Part shown: piece by piece, positions 14,490 to 26,720 of the stretch | Layout of the letters: every line of letters starts with the position of its first letter | How positions within the stretch are numbered: position 1 is the stretch's first letter | Assembly: GCA_028023455.1 (NCBI GenBank) | Contig: JAQFVV010012668.1 | Location: 312,001 to 376,000 of the forward strand | Length of the DNA stretch: 64,000 nt | Direction: 5' to 3' | Origin: Epiperipatus broadwayi | Lineage: Eukaryota; Onychophora; Udeonychophora; Euonychophora; Peripatidae | Position numbers and translations under genes: made by a program | The notes under the pieces: model-generated | Told to the model about the DNA's origin: nothing | What the model saw: only the letters and a program-made list of their open reading frames with translations | Database searches by the model: none

Positions 14490-14800
14490 CTTTTAAATAT
14501 TTGAGAAGCTAAAAGTACATAAAATTACAATGCAGCTTATAACAGATAAACAGAAATTAGAACTGAAATTACAGCTAAACAAAAACATTTTATTTTGAAT
14601 ATAGTTTTATATAATGTAGAAACATATGGTTAGAAAGATTGAAAAAAAAAAATAATGAAATATAGATTTGGAAAAAAATAAATAGGAAAAAAAATAGCTA
14701 AAATCATTGGATTAAGCCTGTTTTTAAAGCATGCATAAGTTAATAATAGAATAATAATTGACTTGGGAGGTGGATGTAATGCTGAACATCAGAAATGACA
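14490..14800 (+). mobile_element. Possible LINE reverse-transcriptase thumb remnant
   Basis: The plus strand reads, through frame breaks, something like LYNVETYG followed by a Lys/Arg/Trp-rich stretch. That is the order of the LYGxETW and following RMxxI region of many LINE reverse transcriptases. The similarity is short and decayed. It could equally be chance in A-rich sequence. Confidence 0.25.
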
Positions 14801-15732
14801 GGTTGAACTTCTATAGAGGAATGCAGTTTTCATGATATCATTCAATAGAGGAATCTTTAGTTTTCATGATTATCTGTATGCAAAATTATATGGACAAAAG
14901 TCTATAGTGCTCTGAGTTACTAGTGATCATTAAATTATTATCTGACTTCATCATCATTTATCTTCAACCTTCATATGAGAATTGATGTATTAATGTAATC
15001 AAACAAAAGCAACTCCATAGGAGGATGGGGAAAAATGAAGAAAAAAAAGAAACAGAAAATTGAAAGAGGTTTGAGGGATTTGACTGATGACAGATATCAC
15101 TATATTTGTGAAAATGTTATATATGTATAAGTGGGAGTAGTTCTCTGCTGAAAATCATATTCATAAAAATAATTATATATATATTTTCTGTTTTTAAATA
15201 ATACATTTTAAGACAGAAAAAAGGAACATGTTAAGGTATTAAGGCATTTTAAAAGTAAATTAGAATGAGCACTTGTACGTTTATCAAAAGATAGAATTTA
15301 TATTAGCACTGAGGTTCATTTATAAGCTGTTAGAAAGACTATTACTCCGCAATGATTTATTTAAAGGGTATTTTATTTTTGTTTATAGTATCAGATTTGT
15401 ATGTGATAGAAGGTTTAAAAGTTTCAGATCATTAAGTTTTACGATGGAAGCCTGAAATAAATACGGTGTGAATGAACAACTTCGGTCAAAAAAAGGTAAA
15501 TTCAAACAAAAATATATTCTAAATTTTGTTTACACTGCGATTTTATGAGTTTAAGGATAAAGAACATTTGTAATTCTTATAATTCACCATTAATAATAGA
15601 AATACTATACTGCTCAGTAGAAAGAATGGCTGGCTAATAAGCAACAGATTGTTAGATTTATTTGTGTCTAGGTGATAAAAAAATGGGGAAAAAAATCTAA
15701 GTGTAATAATAGTTCCTGATTAAGTTAAAAAC
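14801..15732. other. Spacer, no gene seen
   Basis: 14770-15000 has more even composition and may continue the LINE remnant upstream of it. Nothing else is recognised, and an open piece at 15273-15455 has no domain. Confidence 0.4.
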
Positions 15733-15849
15733 AAAAAAGGAAAGGGGTCAAGCGTTGGTGGCCGAGTGGTCAGCACAGCTGCCTTACAAGCAGTTGTCCG
15801 GGTTCGCTTCCCGGCCGATGCTTTGACACATGAAAAAAAAGGAAAGGGG
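15733..15849 (+). mobile_element. 87-bp tRNA-like SINE with 15-bp target-site duplication
   Basis: The element core is 15748-15834. The 15-bp direct repeat AAAAAAGGAAAGGGG is identical at 15733-15747 and 15835-15849, showing a recent retroposed insertion. The core folds as a tRNA: acceptor GCGTTGG/CCGATGC (15752-15758 with 15815-15821, G-T pairs allowed), anticodon stem GCTGC/GCAGT around loop CTTACAA (anticodon TAC, Val-like), and T stem CCGGG/CCCGG around TTCGCTT. The A box is near TGGCCGAGTGG and the B box is GGGTTCGCTTCC. The tail after the tRNA part is TTTGACACATGAA. It lies just beyond the proposed semaphorin polyadenylation site. A functional tRNA gene is less likely because of the direct repeats and shared tail. 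Confidence 0.8.
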
Positions 15850-15984
15850 AGGGTAAACATCTTGCTGTAGCATATGAATAAAATTATTGAATTATGTTTA
15901 TCTCTTGACATTAGGAGTATTCATCATAAGTATACGTTAATTAATTAAAAGTAAAAATAATGCAAATAAATTTCAGGGTCATCA

Positions 15985-17598
15985 ATCTTTTAACAAAAAA
16001 AGAGTTTATTCATGACATTCTGCATGTTATAAACACATATAAAAATGCATATTTATTAGCCAAATAAAATACAACTAAAACTCTTCACTATTATAAACCA
16101 GTCGTTTTTTTTTTTTTTTAATCTTTGCCTATACAATTTTTATTTAAGGTTTTCTTGAGGAAAACAGACATACAGGTACTATTTCTTTTAAATAATAATT
16201 ACACAAATAGAAATAATCTCTCTTTTTTTATATCTCTGCATTTTTTTTAGACATATCTATACAAAATCAATAAAATTAATATTTCCATATGAGTTCAAAC
16301 ATTATTTGAATTGAAGAACACATATACATTATGAATTTTTCCCAGTATACATTTACATTAATAATCTGAAAAATACACAAAATTTAAGCCAGTTGTTTAT
16401 TAAAGGTAATCATGACAAGAGGCAAACCTGTTAAAGACAGGTAAAAAACTTGTTTTTCTTTGACAAGAAACTTCTTTGAAACTGATTAGGTTTTTGTGAT
16501 AAACTTTAATAAATCATATATCAATTTTGACATATATATCTTTGTAAATAAATATGTGAAGTAATTTAATGACCAGATTTTTTTTATTTTCTCACTATAA
16601 AAAATAATAATAATAAAATCTCTATTTTTTAAATCATTGTCTTTAAATATGTATATATTTTTTTCCGATAAAGAGAAGGAATTAAAAAAAAAAGAAATCA
16701 TGATTTGTTTGTTTGTTTAAAATGTCGCCATGATGAACTAGAATAATCTAAAATTACATTAGCATTGGTCCACATGTGCAATCTTTCTGTAAATATATAT
16801 ACAGTTTGCAAAAGATTGGACAGCACTAGAATATACAGAATTAATGATTTATATGCATATGTATAAAACTGAAATCAAGTAAATTAAATGTTAAACAAAA
16901 AATTTATATATACTTAGTAATAATAAAAAAAAAAAAAAACAATAACCAAAACAGAACGGCAAAAGGGAAAAAACTCCTAGAGTCCTAGGTAACATTGCTA
17001 ATTACAGCACGTACTATCAACTTAAAAATCCATAGCTTTATGTGAGTGAACTGGAAAATGTTGTTTTTCTTCACCTTAACAGGCCAAATTAGTAAAATGT
17101 CCACAAGGATGATTCTTTATCTAAGATCCTGACTAATCTCAAAAATTCATTTATGATCCAGTTATCAAGAATTTTTTTAAAATAATAATAATAATAAGCA
17201 ATGTTTAAAAATAAAAGCATCATATTTTGTCTTATGGAGGAGTGGAAAAATAAATAAATCCAGTAGCAGAAATTGGTCAGGAAGCACATTTAGCAACTAA
17301 AATAAATAAAAATTGTACCCCAATTGCCCCCCCCCTCCCCATTGTATTAAAATAAAAACGAGCAATGTTTGCGAGTAATCTGTGGTTGCCGTTCCACTAT
17401 CCAGTGCTGGATCAGAAAAATCCTTACAAGTTGATGTTCATTTTTCCTATTGGTAGTTTTTGATATAAGAAAAATGCTGCACTACATTTTAAACGTTAGA
17501 CAGTTTTATTATTTTTTTTTTACGTATTTTTTTTTTTTCATTTTAATATATTTATATATATGTACACATACTGAAGTATTGCTATGACGGCATCACTG
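15985..17598 (-). other. Probable 3'UTR of the semaphorin-2A-like gene
   Basis: This stretch follows the stop codon on the minus strand. It has T-rich and A-rich runs plus some less AT-rich patches, for example 17320-17450 with a C run and mixed sequence. No open frame worth reporting is present. Minus-strand AATAAA signals occur, among them 16010-16005, which would place cleavage near 15985-15990. The end is a guess among several signals. RNA-seq or 3'-end reads would settle it. Confidence 0.35.
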
Positions 17599-17628
17599 TT
17601 ATGTTTCATTCGGATGTTTGTAACAACT
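17599..17628 (-). CDS. Sema2a: Semaphorin-2A-like, last coding exon with stop codon
   Basis: This proposed terminal exon has only nine sense codons and a stop. Seen: a long T tract followed by CAG ends at 17629, an excellent acceptor. The frame continues from the phase-0 donor of the tail exon and reads SCYKHPNET, then TAA at 17601-17599. Family knowledge, from memory: class 2 semaphorins end with a short Cys-containing segment that includes His-Pro-Asn-Glu, which this tail has. The intron before it is 13,341 bp. No donor is needed, and the sequence after the stop looks like a 3'UTR. The call rests on the splice site, the phase and a short motif, so a further small exon or another last exon is still possible. 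Confidence 0.7.
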   Translation of the reverse strand, partial: SCYKHPNET

Positions 17629-18115
17629 CTGAAAAAAAAAAAAAGAACAATTAGCAATATATATATTAATTAAACAAAAAAGATTAACAAATTATATCTA
17701 AAATTATATAAATGTATAGAATTAAAAAAAAATATTTCTTTTCATATAAAATACTAAACAATCAGATTTTTTTAAATTTTTCCACTTTCTTTTCATCTCC
17801 ATTATTTCCTTATTAAGATTTCCGAAAATTATAGGAAAATGAAAAGAGATTTGTCTTTCTCCTCTTTAGCTTTTGGAAGAAATAAAAAAATAAACATGGA
17901 GCATAAGATGGAGAGTTTAATTCATAATAGAGTCTATTTTACGTATTTATGAAAACAATTATTTTGTGTTTATGAACACAGTCATTGGTCATATATTTAA
18001 AAATAATTTTGTAAATATTAGAAGTCATTAAATGTGTGTAATTTTTTTAAAAAGATAGAAGACACAAGTTAAGCTATCACTTATATTTTAGTTATTTGCT
18101 AAAATCTACATTTTT

Positions 18116-18250
18116 AAAATCAACATTAGTCTTGCGTTGTTAGCCGAGAGGTATCGCAGCTGCCATGCAAGCAAGTAGTTGGTTGCAGACGGTTGTGGGT
18201 TCGCGTCCCGGCCGATGCTATGACACATGGGAAAAAAAAAATCAACATTA
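18116..18250 (+). mobile_element. tRNA-like SINE with 13-bp target-site duplication
   Basis: The core is 18129-18237. The direct repeat AAAATCAACATTA is identical at 18116-18128 and 18238-18250. The core has GCGTTGTTAGCCGAGAGG (A-box side) and GGGTTCGCGTCCCGG (B-box side). It ends CCGATGCTATGACACATGG plus an A run, the same tail as the copy at 15.75 kb. Between anticodon and T arms it carries a longer insert (AGTAGTTGGTTGCAGACGG), so it resembles a class II tRNA. It sits 488 bp upstream of the last semaphorin exon, inside the intron and antisense to the gene. Confidence 0.8.
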
Positions 18251-19329
18251 AACACCTTTATTAAATTTATTGTTTACAAATAATTACATTAATTATGAAA
18301 TTAAATATCACAATACAGGCAAGGTGGAACAAAAAAGAGCGACCACTGTATTTACTTAAATTCTACTGTGGTTGACAGATACAATTGTTTTTAAGAATAT
18401 AAATTACTTAATATATTTAAAACGTTTGGTAAAAGGTTAGATATTCGAAAGAAAAGTTTTTGACTTTTATAACATCTATCAAGATAATGTATACATTTTC
18501 TAATTTATTTTTGAAATAGTTTATTGCCACACATTGAATAAATAAATAGAGATTTTTTTAAAAATATATATTTTTAACAATTTTACTATTACAATATTAA
18601 ATGGGCTGAAGAAAACAGTTTGCTGTTAATTGAAAGGAAAATCTTTGATTCTTCTTTGAAGTTTTGAAGAAACTCAGCAGACAAAACTTTAGTGTCCATT
18701 CCATACCTTTTTATTGCTGCACTGTTATTACTTTAAGGTTATTTATATAGTAAATGATCATGAATGGGTTGATCATTAACATGCACCACTTAGTAGTCAT
18801 TTTACAGACCTATTACTTCTGAGTTTTAAACCAAAAACATTAAGGTCTTTCCTTTCAAGCGTCTAATAATTCTTAACATGAGTTGTTTTCATGACCACAG
18901 GTTAGAATGTGTGTAGGTGAATTTTTATAATTATATATTTATAATCATGATGGACAAAACTAAATTATGGCCCTTATTCTCAGAAGGCTATAAAGTATTC
19001 AGTCAAGTCAGAGTTGGAAATTGAAAATAAAGACTATTAAGAATTTGAGACTCAGGCTGCAAATTAATATGACTGCAGATCACTTTTAAGTTGAGGTAAA
19101 TTACATAAACTACAAAAATTATCTATTATTAAATTGAACAACATTTGGATTTGTGAAATTAAAAAAAATAATGATGAGATAATTGATTTGAACAGTACGC
19201 ATGTATATTACTAGTAAGACAAAAGTATTGAAAGCCCAAATAAAATAAAAATTATTATAAGATTCATGCTATATCAGACAAAATGGCATGATTCAACTAA
19301 ATGGAATATACCAAATGTAGATAATTCAT
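18251..19329. other. Intron spacer, nothing recognised
   Basis: AT-rich sequence inside the last semaphorin intron; no gene or repeat boundary seen. Confidence 0.5.
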
Positions 19330-19690
19330 GGTTATACCTCAACTAGTTCTCATTGTGATGAAGACATAGATGATTTTTATATTTGTTTTTGATCACACAA
19401 AACATTTTAAATTGGTCATGGCAGACTTTGATGCTAAAAGTAGAAAATGACTAAAAGATGAAAGTGCTACAGGTAAGTTTGGCTATGATGACATAAATAA
19501 AAGAGAAGTTGCAAAAAAAATAAAATAGTTATACATTTATGAATTCTTTCTTTGAAAATAAACATTAACTGAAAATGAATATGAGATAAATGGATGAAAT
19601 AATAATGTTTATTAGATTGATGTGAAGAAGGAGAGACCTTCATCCTGCAATGAAAAATGATAATGACCATTATTAAATAAAAATCTGGCA
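19330..19690 (+). mobile_element. LINE remnant: apurinic-type endonuclease domain
   Basis: Through frame breaks the plus strand reads YTSTSSHCDEDIDDFY, then VMADFDAK, then ATGKFGYDDINKRE. This is the order of the YxPTS, GDFNA and GKFGxxxxNxRG blocks of LINE endonucleases. The GDFNA Gly-Asp is changed to MADF, and several stops are present, so it is dead. No reverse transcriptase follows. Intronic and antisense to the semaphorin gene. Confidence 0.65.
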
Positions 19691-21989
19691 AATAAATTGC
19701 ATTTTAGATAATATAAATGTTCATATTTTAAAATTTATTTTTGATGCAGTTTATTATTATATGCGGCTAAATAAAAATTTAAAATTAAATATTATTATTA
19801 TTTTAATATAAATTTTGCCATTTTATCAATATAAAAAAGATATTACTATCAATAATATCAGAATCCTATTCCATCAGTATTATAAAAATATTCTGCTATT
19901 TTTTTAAGTGGTGAGTATTTTTGAAAGATTATTATTAGTAAATACTTATTTGTTTTTTAAAGTAATGCATTCAAGTTAATGAATATCATTATGAGAAATC
20001 CATGCATAAAAAGTTATTATCAGAAAAGATAAAAATGAACATTAATGCTAATAATCATAATGATGACAATGATAATATTAATTAATAATCAAAATGATGA
20101 AGAAAATAATCATAATAATAATACTATCATCAGAAAAAAATAAACATGAAAATAAAAATAATATTGGTGATAGTAATTATATAGTCACAATAATTATAAT
20201 ATATAATCATAACTATAGCCTAAATGATTTTGGTGCAATGGTGTTATGGTAGATTCTGAAGTTTAAAATCCATGGATCATGCCTGATTCTGTCATTATTG
20301 GTACATGAACTTCTTGTAAATTCCCAAGCAATACTCTATCAAACTATTTTGTTTTATCCTAATGATAACATTAATAATAATAAAAACATTACAGGATTTT
20401 ATCCATATTATACTTACACTTTCAGTTATCTTCAGTTCAAAAATAAAATAAAATAAAACATTAAAGAAAGTAAAATTAAGACCTAGTGGACTACTTCAGG
20501 CATCTAAATTAACTAAAATTAATCACTTAAAGTATCTTTTTCTTTAAGAATCTGAAAGTTGCAAATTTCACTTATTACAATAATCTTTTACTCTTTTACT
20601 AATATTTATTACTTCTATTTTTTGAAGTATTAAAATCCATATGGTGAAGCATAATCTATTTTTTTTAACCTTCATGTGGAGGTATTTTTTTCAAATTGCT
20701 TTTAAAAAACATTTAAAGTAATACTTATATGTAAAAAATAATTTGATTATGCAACAAACTATTTAAATTAAAGGTTATATGTGTAAATTAATCATGCATT
20801 CCAAGTTCTAACATAGTTCTATTTTTTTTTTCCACTTAACAATTCAATACAATCTACTATCAAAAACTGAAAAACAACTACTATTCTTTCACTTAAATAG
20901 AGCTATTAGACTAAGATAGCAAAAAGATAAAAATAAAATAAAACAGCTCATTGCAATTAGGCAATTACTTTATAGCCATTTATTGAACTTTTTTAAAATA
21001 TTAATTTTGTTATTAAATGTGTATATTATATACACATTGAAAACATATATCTATGCTTAAAAATATATATTTTAGACAATTTGTTACTATCTGCAAAATT
21101 TGATAAAGAAAGATCCAAAAATAAATGTTGTAGATATGGGGATGATATGTAATTGAAATAAATAATCGATTAACACAATTTTAAAATTAATCATTATTTT
21201 AATAATATAATAAATAATAACAATAAAATATTATTACTAAAAACAAAATAGTGTAGAAAATAATTATAATGATGGTGACTATAACCACAAATAACAAAAA
21301 CCATAATAATAAAAACCAATATAATAATATACATAATCACAATAATAATTTAATGAAAATTCTTTCAACTTATTAAACCAATTACATTTCACAGGCATAC
21401 ATTGTAAAGCCTAACCATACAACATATTATTAAAAAGTTGAATAATAATATTTAAATACTTTATAATATACACATGCATCATCGCAAGTATGGGAACTAA
21501 AATCCTAAAAATAAAAAGGATAATTCAACAGTAATTCATTTTGACTATTCAAACAGCCTATTTGGAAACTTATGGAGTAGATGAATAATTACATTTAATA
21601 TATAAAAAAATTATAGAGAAAACAATGATTAATGGTATGATTATTAAAAGTTAAAATTAATAAATTGTAAAAATAAATAAAGTAATAATAATATAACACT
21701 GATAAAATCATTAAAAATTTAGATAATTATTAAAAAATAATTATTGCGATCAGAAGGTTTATATTTTAAATATGGAAAATAAAAAGAAATGCACTACTTT
21801 CATTACTTATTGAAAATTTGTGGAATGTAGCCCAAAATCTTAAAGAATAAATTAATTTTATTAAAATGTATATATAAATCAACGTTTTCTAGATCAAAAT
21901 TATTACAGAAAATGAATGGAATTTAATTAAAGTGAGATACAGGGAACTTACATATAATAAATTAATTTGTATTAAACTAGATTTGAGAT
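19691..21989. other. Intron spacer with degenerate AAT/CAT-type minisatellite
   Basis: 20040-20180 and 21190-21350 are rich in ATAATCATAATGATGA-like triplet repeats. 20215-20340 has more mixed sequence reminiscent of a SINE body (GGTGCAATGGTGTTATGG) but no clear B box. No gene seen. Confidence 0.45.
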
Positions 21990-22760
21990 TCATTCTAATG
22001 GATAGTTTTCTAGAAAGAGCAAAAGTGCTTGCCAGATATAAAAGCAGCTGTAAACAACTGAGGTCTTCAAAGAACTACAAAGCAGACGATGGGTGAAGCA
22101 GTTGAAAGGATCATCGATGAACATTTCCTAGGGGATTAGGTTCTTTAGGTGAATAAACGAATTATTTTCCTCAAACAGATCAATTTTAACCGGTATGCCT
22201 TGAAGATTATATAATATGTAAAGGAATATTACTAACCCGTATCTAGTTAAAAATAGTTAATTGTAGAATATTAGATTTGATAAAATAAGTTCAAGTGATG
22301 AGAAATGTATCTATGTATATATATATATATATTGCTAACTTTATAATTATACAAAACTATTCCTGTGCCCCGTTATCAAAAAAATGGAATATCTAATTTA
22401 CATATTGGGTCTTATTTATGTATCGGTTCTCGCCACTATATATATATTTAACGGCGCAGTTCGATTTTGATACTGACAGCAATCTGCTGAAAGCTAGCTT
22501 AATGCTTTTAAGTCTTATTTTAATGTTATTGTTACCTTTTCATATTAACTTGAACAGTATAAGTTTTGTATAATTGCTAACTATAGTAAACTTATATATT
22601 ATTATTATTATTTTTGGTATTAGTTTATTATGAACAGTCATTTCTCACTGTAAGAGTTTATCATTTGTTAATCTAACTCCTCAAACTAATGAGTTTTCTT
22701 GAAAGAAATTAGGGGATATAAAAAATTAGCGCAGTCTTAATTCAAATTCCAACTGCGGGC
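21990..22760 (+). mobile_element. Probable 5' LTR and primer-binding region of a Ty3/Gypsy element
   Basis: A TATA box (TATAAAAG at 22037-22044) lies upstream of a less AT-rich stretch and of an AATAAA in GTGAATAAACG near 22150. At 22728-22736 AGCGCAGTC is followed by sequence resembling the complement of a tRNA T arm (ATTCCAACTGCGGG). This matches the TGGCGCAGTC-type primer-binding sites of Gypsy elements. The Gypsy gag-pol remnant starts directly downstream. The left boundary is uncertain and no clear 3' partner LTR was found. Confidence 0.45.
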
Positions 22761-24309
22761 AAAATAAAAAGACGGTCTAATTTAAAATTGGCAATACACC
22801 AATTACAGATAAATTTGAAAATAGGTGTGAAGGGGGATGCAATGGTATCATTTGAGCAAACTTGTATTGATAAATTTGATGAAGCAATGAGCTAGCTTTA
22901 TTAGATGCACCTTTCAAGAAAATAATAAAGCAATTGAATGATTACTTTACTTTTTGTTTATCCTGCCGAGTTGCTCATATAAATCTAAAAACATAACTTA
23001 AATATTAAATCTAAAAACATAATCAAAAAAGAAAAAAAAATACAGTCCTTAGAGAATTTGTTAAAGATTGCAGGTGTGAGGATTTATTTGACATTAGAAC
23101 TGGTCATTAAGAAAGGAATGGCATGTGGGCTATTTTAGAAAAGCACAAACCTTTCAAAATAAGCAAATGATAATAACTAAAGTACACAATCTATAAAACT
23201 AAAGAAATTGTTAACTCAAAAAAGTCCATACAAATAGATGAAGAAATGGTTGTTATTATTATAAGGAATTGGGATACAGAGCAAAAAAACGTATCTAGTA
23301 AAAAAAAAAAGAAGCAATGTTTTAAATATGAAATTAAAGGACATTTAGCATATGAATGCCACAAAAACAACAGGTCACAAAATTTAAACTTGTAAAAAAA
23401 AAAGGATATTTCATTAAAAATATGGATGTTATTACACAATGCAGTTATGATGAAATTGTAAATCTATGGGAGAAAACATTAGTATGAAAATAGGCAGTGG
23501 CTCAGAGATATCAATAATGTCCAAATATGACTGCAGCACACTGTTGATTAACTGATTAAAATACTAATAGAGAAAATTAATATTAAAATCCAAGATGTAA
23601 GAAGGCAAATGCTGAAATTACTTAGCCAAGTAAAGGTAACAATAAAATATTATGAAAAAATAATATATAGTAAATTATTATTAATCTAAAATCAGCAGAG
23701 AATGGTTTCATTATAATAGAATCCATATAAGAATTATGAAAAAAAAAACCTGTTGAAATAGAAAATTCAACATAAATATTTGGCTCTATTAAATGAAAAA
23801 CAAAATTTTATTCTAACAAGCACTGTAAAAATAGAACTGTTTAAAAAATGCATATTGATAGTTTACAAATCACATAAAGTTCCTTTCATGCAGAAAGTTA
23901 AAAGTTGAAGATTAAAATTTTTTTGAAAAGAAAATTTATGAGATTGATTGCTAAAAATATGCTTACACCAATCAAAATATAAGATTAAGCTACACCTATA
24001 ATGATAATAAAAAAAAACTAATAGATCAGTCTATATGGTGATTACAGAGTCACAGTCAATAAATACTTAAAAAAAGTGGGCTTAGCCAGTATTGAACATG
24101 TAAAAGAAATTAACCTATCTTCATAAAGTAGTTCATTTCATTGAACTGCATCTCAACTCTGCCTTCTACCAAATACCTGTCACAAATAGATCAGCAGAAA
24201 TTTTTGACACTGGTGAGCCTTGTTGTATTATTCAAATGTAATTATCTACTTTTCAGTAGTACTACTGTACTTATGATGTATCAGGCAAAAACTGATACCT
24301 TACAAATAC

Positions 24310-25175
24310 CTAGTAGCGACATCCAATGCAAGTCATAGTAATCAATGGATACAAAAAGGTTTATGCCTAAAATCCTTATCTAGTGAATACTTGTCCAATA
24401 ACACCAGATTAGTTTCCAACTTATGGTTTTCATCAGTTAGGAGCCTTCTATCTGAGATCATATTAGGCAGTCTTCTAGCAGACATCTTTTACCTTTATAG
24501 TTAATTATAAAGCTATGAGTTCAAAATGAAAACACAATAATGTTTTCAAAGCTCATTTACTTGCATAGTCATACAAATTTGAACTTATTTCAGTATATAT
24601 AAATTTTGGTGTCTTTAGTTCTTTAATAACCATGATCATCATCATCCATTTGTAGAAATATACTAAACCACTAAATATCCCATGATCACCATTTTCTATG
24701 GTTACACAACAAGCTGTTAAAACAATAAACTCTCCCTACAGTAGCACCACCCAGTGCAAGCCATAATGTTTTCATTTTGGACTCATAACTTTCTAGTTAA
24801 CGAAAAAGGTAAAGGGGGGGGGGCTGCTAAAGAGTTTCATTAGATGCTAAGAACTAAATGCAGTGCACTCAGATCCAAAGCTCCCTACTAATAAAAGCCA
24901 CAAGCTAGAAGCTAGTCTGGAAATATTGGACAAGCAGTACTACATATGGATTTTATGCACAAACCTCTTGCACCCATTAATTACTATACCTTGCACCATG
25001 TGGTAGTACTGTATGGAGAACTTGTCAGTAGAAAGTGTAGGTAAAGTGGCTAACATGTTTCTCTGGGCAGTGGCTGAGGGATTACTGATTCTGAATAAGA
25101 AGTCACAGTGCATCACATTGCACTGTTTTAACAGCTTGTTTAACCATAAGAAATAATGATCATGAGATGTTTAGC
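24310..25175. repeat. Foldback repeat family, locus 1 (inside the Gypsy remnant)
   Basis: Left half (24318-24760) and right half (24770-25010) are inverted, diverged copies of the family seen at 43.56-44.42 and 59.29-59.69 kb. Shared landmarks are GTAATCAATGGAT, ATAAAATCC, CTAGTTTC-like and TCAGTTAGGAGCC. The right half carries the complement, for example GGATTTTATGCACAAACC. A G run lies at 24815-24823. The halves interrupt Gypsy pol, so this insertion is younger than the Gypsy element. The most decayed of the three loci. Confidence 0.6.
25042..25122 (+). mobile_element. LINE 3'-tail fragment nested in the foldback repeat
   Basis: AAAGTGGCTAACATGTTTCT and AAGTCACAGTGCATCACAT match the 3' ends of the LINE copies finishing near 33960 and 37950. 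Only the last 80 bp are present, a typical severe 5' truncation. The foldback sequence resumes after it at TAACAGCTTG. Confidence 0.65.
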
Positions 25176-26077
25176 AGTTTAAATATTATATAGGGTAACC
25201 TATTACTTTGACAACATTCTGTGATAGAAGGTTGCAAAAAATATGTTATGTTACAGACTAATTAAAGTTGTGCAATGAATTTCAAAAACTTTGATAGTTT
25301 TTCTCAGACAATATAATTCAAAAAATAAATATGTACAAAGTATCTAGAGAAAAGCTTTATTTAATCACAATAGCATAATATGCTTAGTATGCTATTAAAA
25401 ATATCCAGAGCAAAATTGAATTCAGCAGAAAGTGTGAAGAAAATAAAAGAATTATATTTCTAAAAGTCCATCATTTTAGACAAAGGAAAATGCCTATCTA
25501 CTAGAAAAGTGCAAGCAGTAAAAAACATGATTAGATCCAAACATGTTAGGGAGCATCAAGTATTTTTCAATATGATCAATTACTTTGAAAGTACTTTACA
25601 AAATAAGGTAAAAGTCATGAGCTCATTCTATGAATTACAGAAAAAAAATCCAAATGTGGTCACAAAACCACAAAGAAACATTCTTATAAACCAAAGCATT
25701 ACTATTCCTGGATAAAGTGCTATATCATTTTGATTGAAATGCAATTAATAACCAAGACTTCAGAATAGAAAATGAGAGCAGTTATTTGCCATCCCTGTTA
25801 CAATGATGAACATCCAATAATTTATGTGTCAAAAACTCCCATCAAAAACTTAAAAAAAAAAAAGCCAGACTAACATAGAGACATTGATTAGCTTATAAAG
25901 TTTGGTTTAAAATGTTTTCTTGGTCAACCTTTTCAAATAGTGCCTGACTACAAACTATCATTAGAGATAGTGACAAGTGGCAAGGTAGTTGCACACCATT
26001 TGAGCCTGTGTATGGTGAAATGAAGCATACAATCAGCATATATACCAGCTTTTATATATATATATAAATAAAGAGAT

Positions 26078-26136
26078 ATTGAACTTTTTGTATAAAAATA
26101 TAAGAGAGAGAGAGAGATATTGAACTTTTTGTATAA
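26078..26136 (+). repeat. Short tandem duplication
   Basis: The 27-bp unit starting GAGATATTGAACTTTTTG occurs twice (about 26080 and 26115), separated by a GA run. Lies within the Gypsy remnant. Confidence 0.7.
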
Positions 26137-26720
26137 AAATTTAATCAAAGATGAAACAACAATAATGAAATAAAAATAAACTAAATATATGTGTTTGAAT
26201 CTGATATACTTTAAAATTATAAGAAGGACCAAAGTAAACAGGTGCTATCAGTTACTTATAAGATACATTACAAAAATCTAATCAAATAATAATTAGCAAT
26301 ATCTTCCCTTTTGAATGAATTGAAAAAAAATTATCACTTAATAAAGATTGCATACAAAGGGTATTCAGCTAACACCCAATCAAAATATTAGCACATGAAT
26401 TCATCTTATGGCTGAAAAATACATAAATAAATATATAGTCTGTCAATCCATAATAAATATGTTAATTGGATGTATATATTCTGGCCAAAAGCAACCAGAC
26501 CGTCAAAGAGCCTATATGGATCATGCAGTCTCCAATCATGGTATTTTACTTCTAATTCTAATAGATGCATACTTTAAATTTGGTTTATCACTCTGATGTT
26601 CAAATGTCACTGGATATTCTGGCAAACTGAAGACACAATAAATAATACATTCTACTAAAATGGATATCACTGATGTCCTGCCAAAAATTGTAAAATATAT
26701 TCACGACTTAAAATACACTA

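Larger units (their letters stand above)
22761..26720 (+). mobile_element. Decayed Ty3/Gypsy gag-pol remnant
   Basis: Domain traces occur in Gypsy order on the plus strand, broken by stops. A gag zinc knuckle CFKYEIKGHLAYEC lies near 23318-23359, with the second Cys replaced by Tyr. A protease trace GSGSEISIMS lies near 23493, with the catalytic Asp replaced by Gly. Reverse transcriptase traces are KVPF near 23880, YGDYRVTVNKYL near 24033 and ELHLNSAFYQIPV near 24146. The connection block VQAVKNM..FFNMINYFES lies at 25510-25590, and RNase H traces (PIIYVSKT, PDYKLSLE) at 25770-26000. An integrase core trace with DHAVSNHG and LIDAYFKFG lies at 26500-26590. The element is dead and is interrupted by a foldback repeat between its reverse transcriptase and connection regions. 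Confidence 0.75.

Noticed and set aside
15752-15821. Functional tRNA-Val (TAC) gene
   Set aside because: It is bracketed by a 15-bp direct repeat and shares its outer tail with two obvious SINE copies, so retroposition explains it better.
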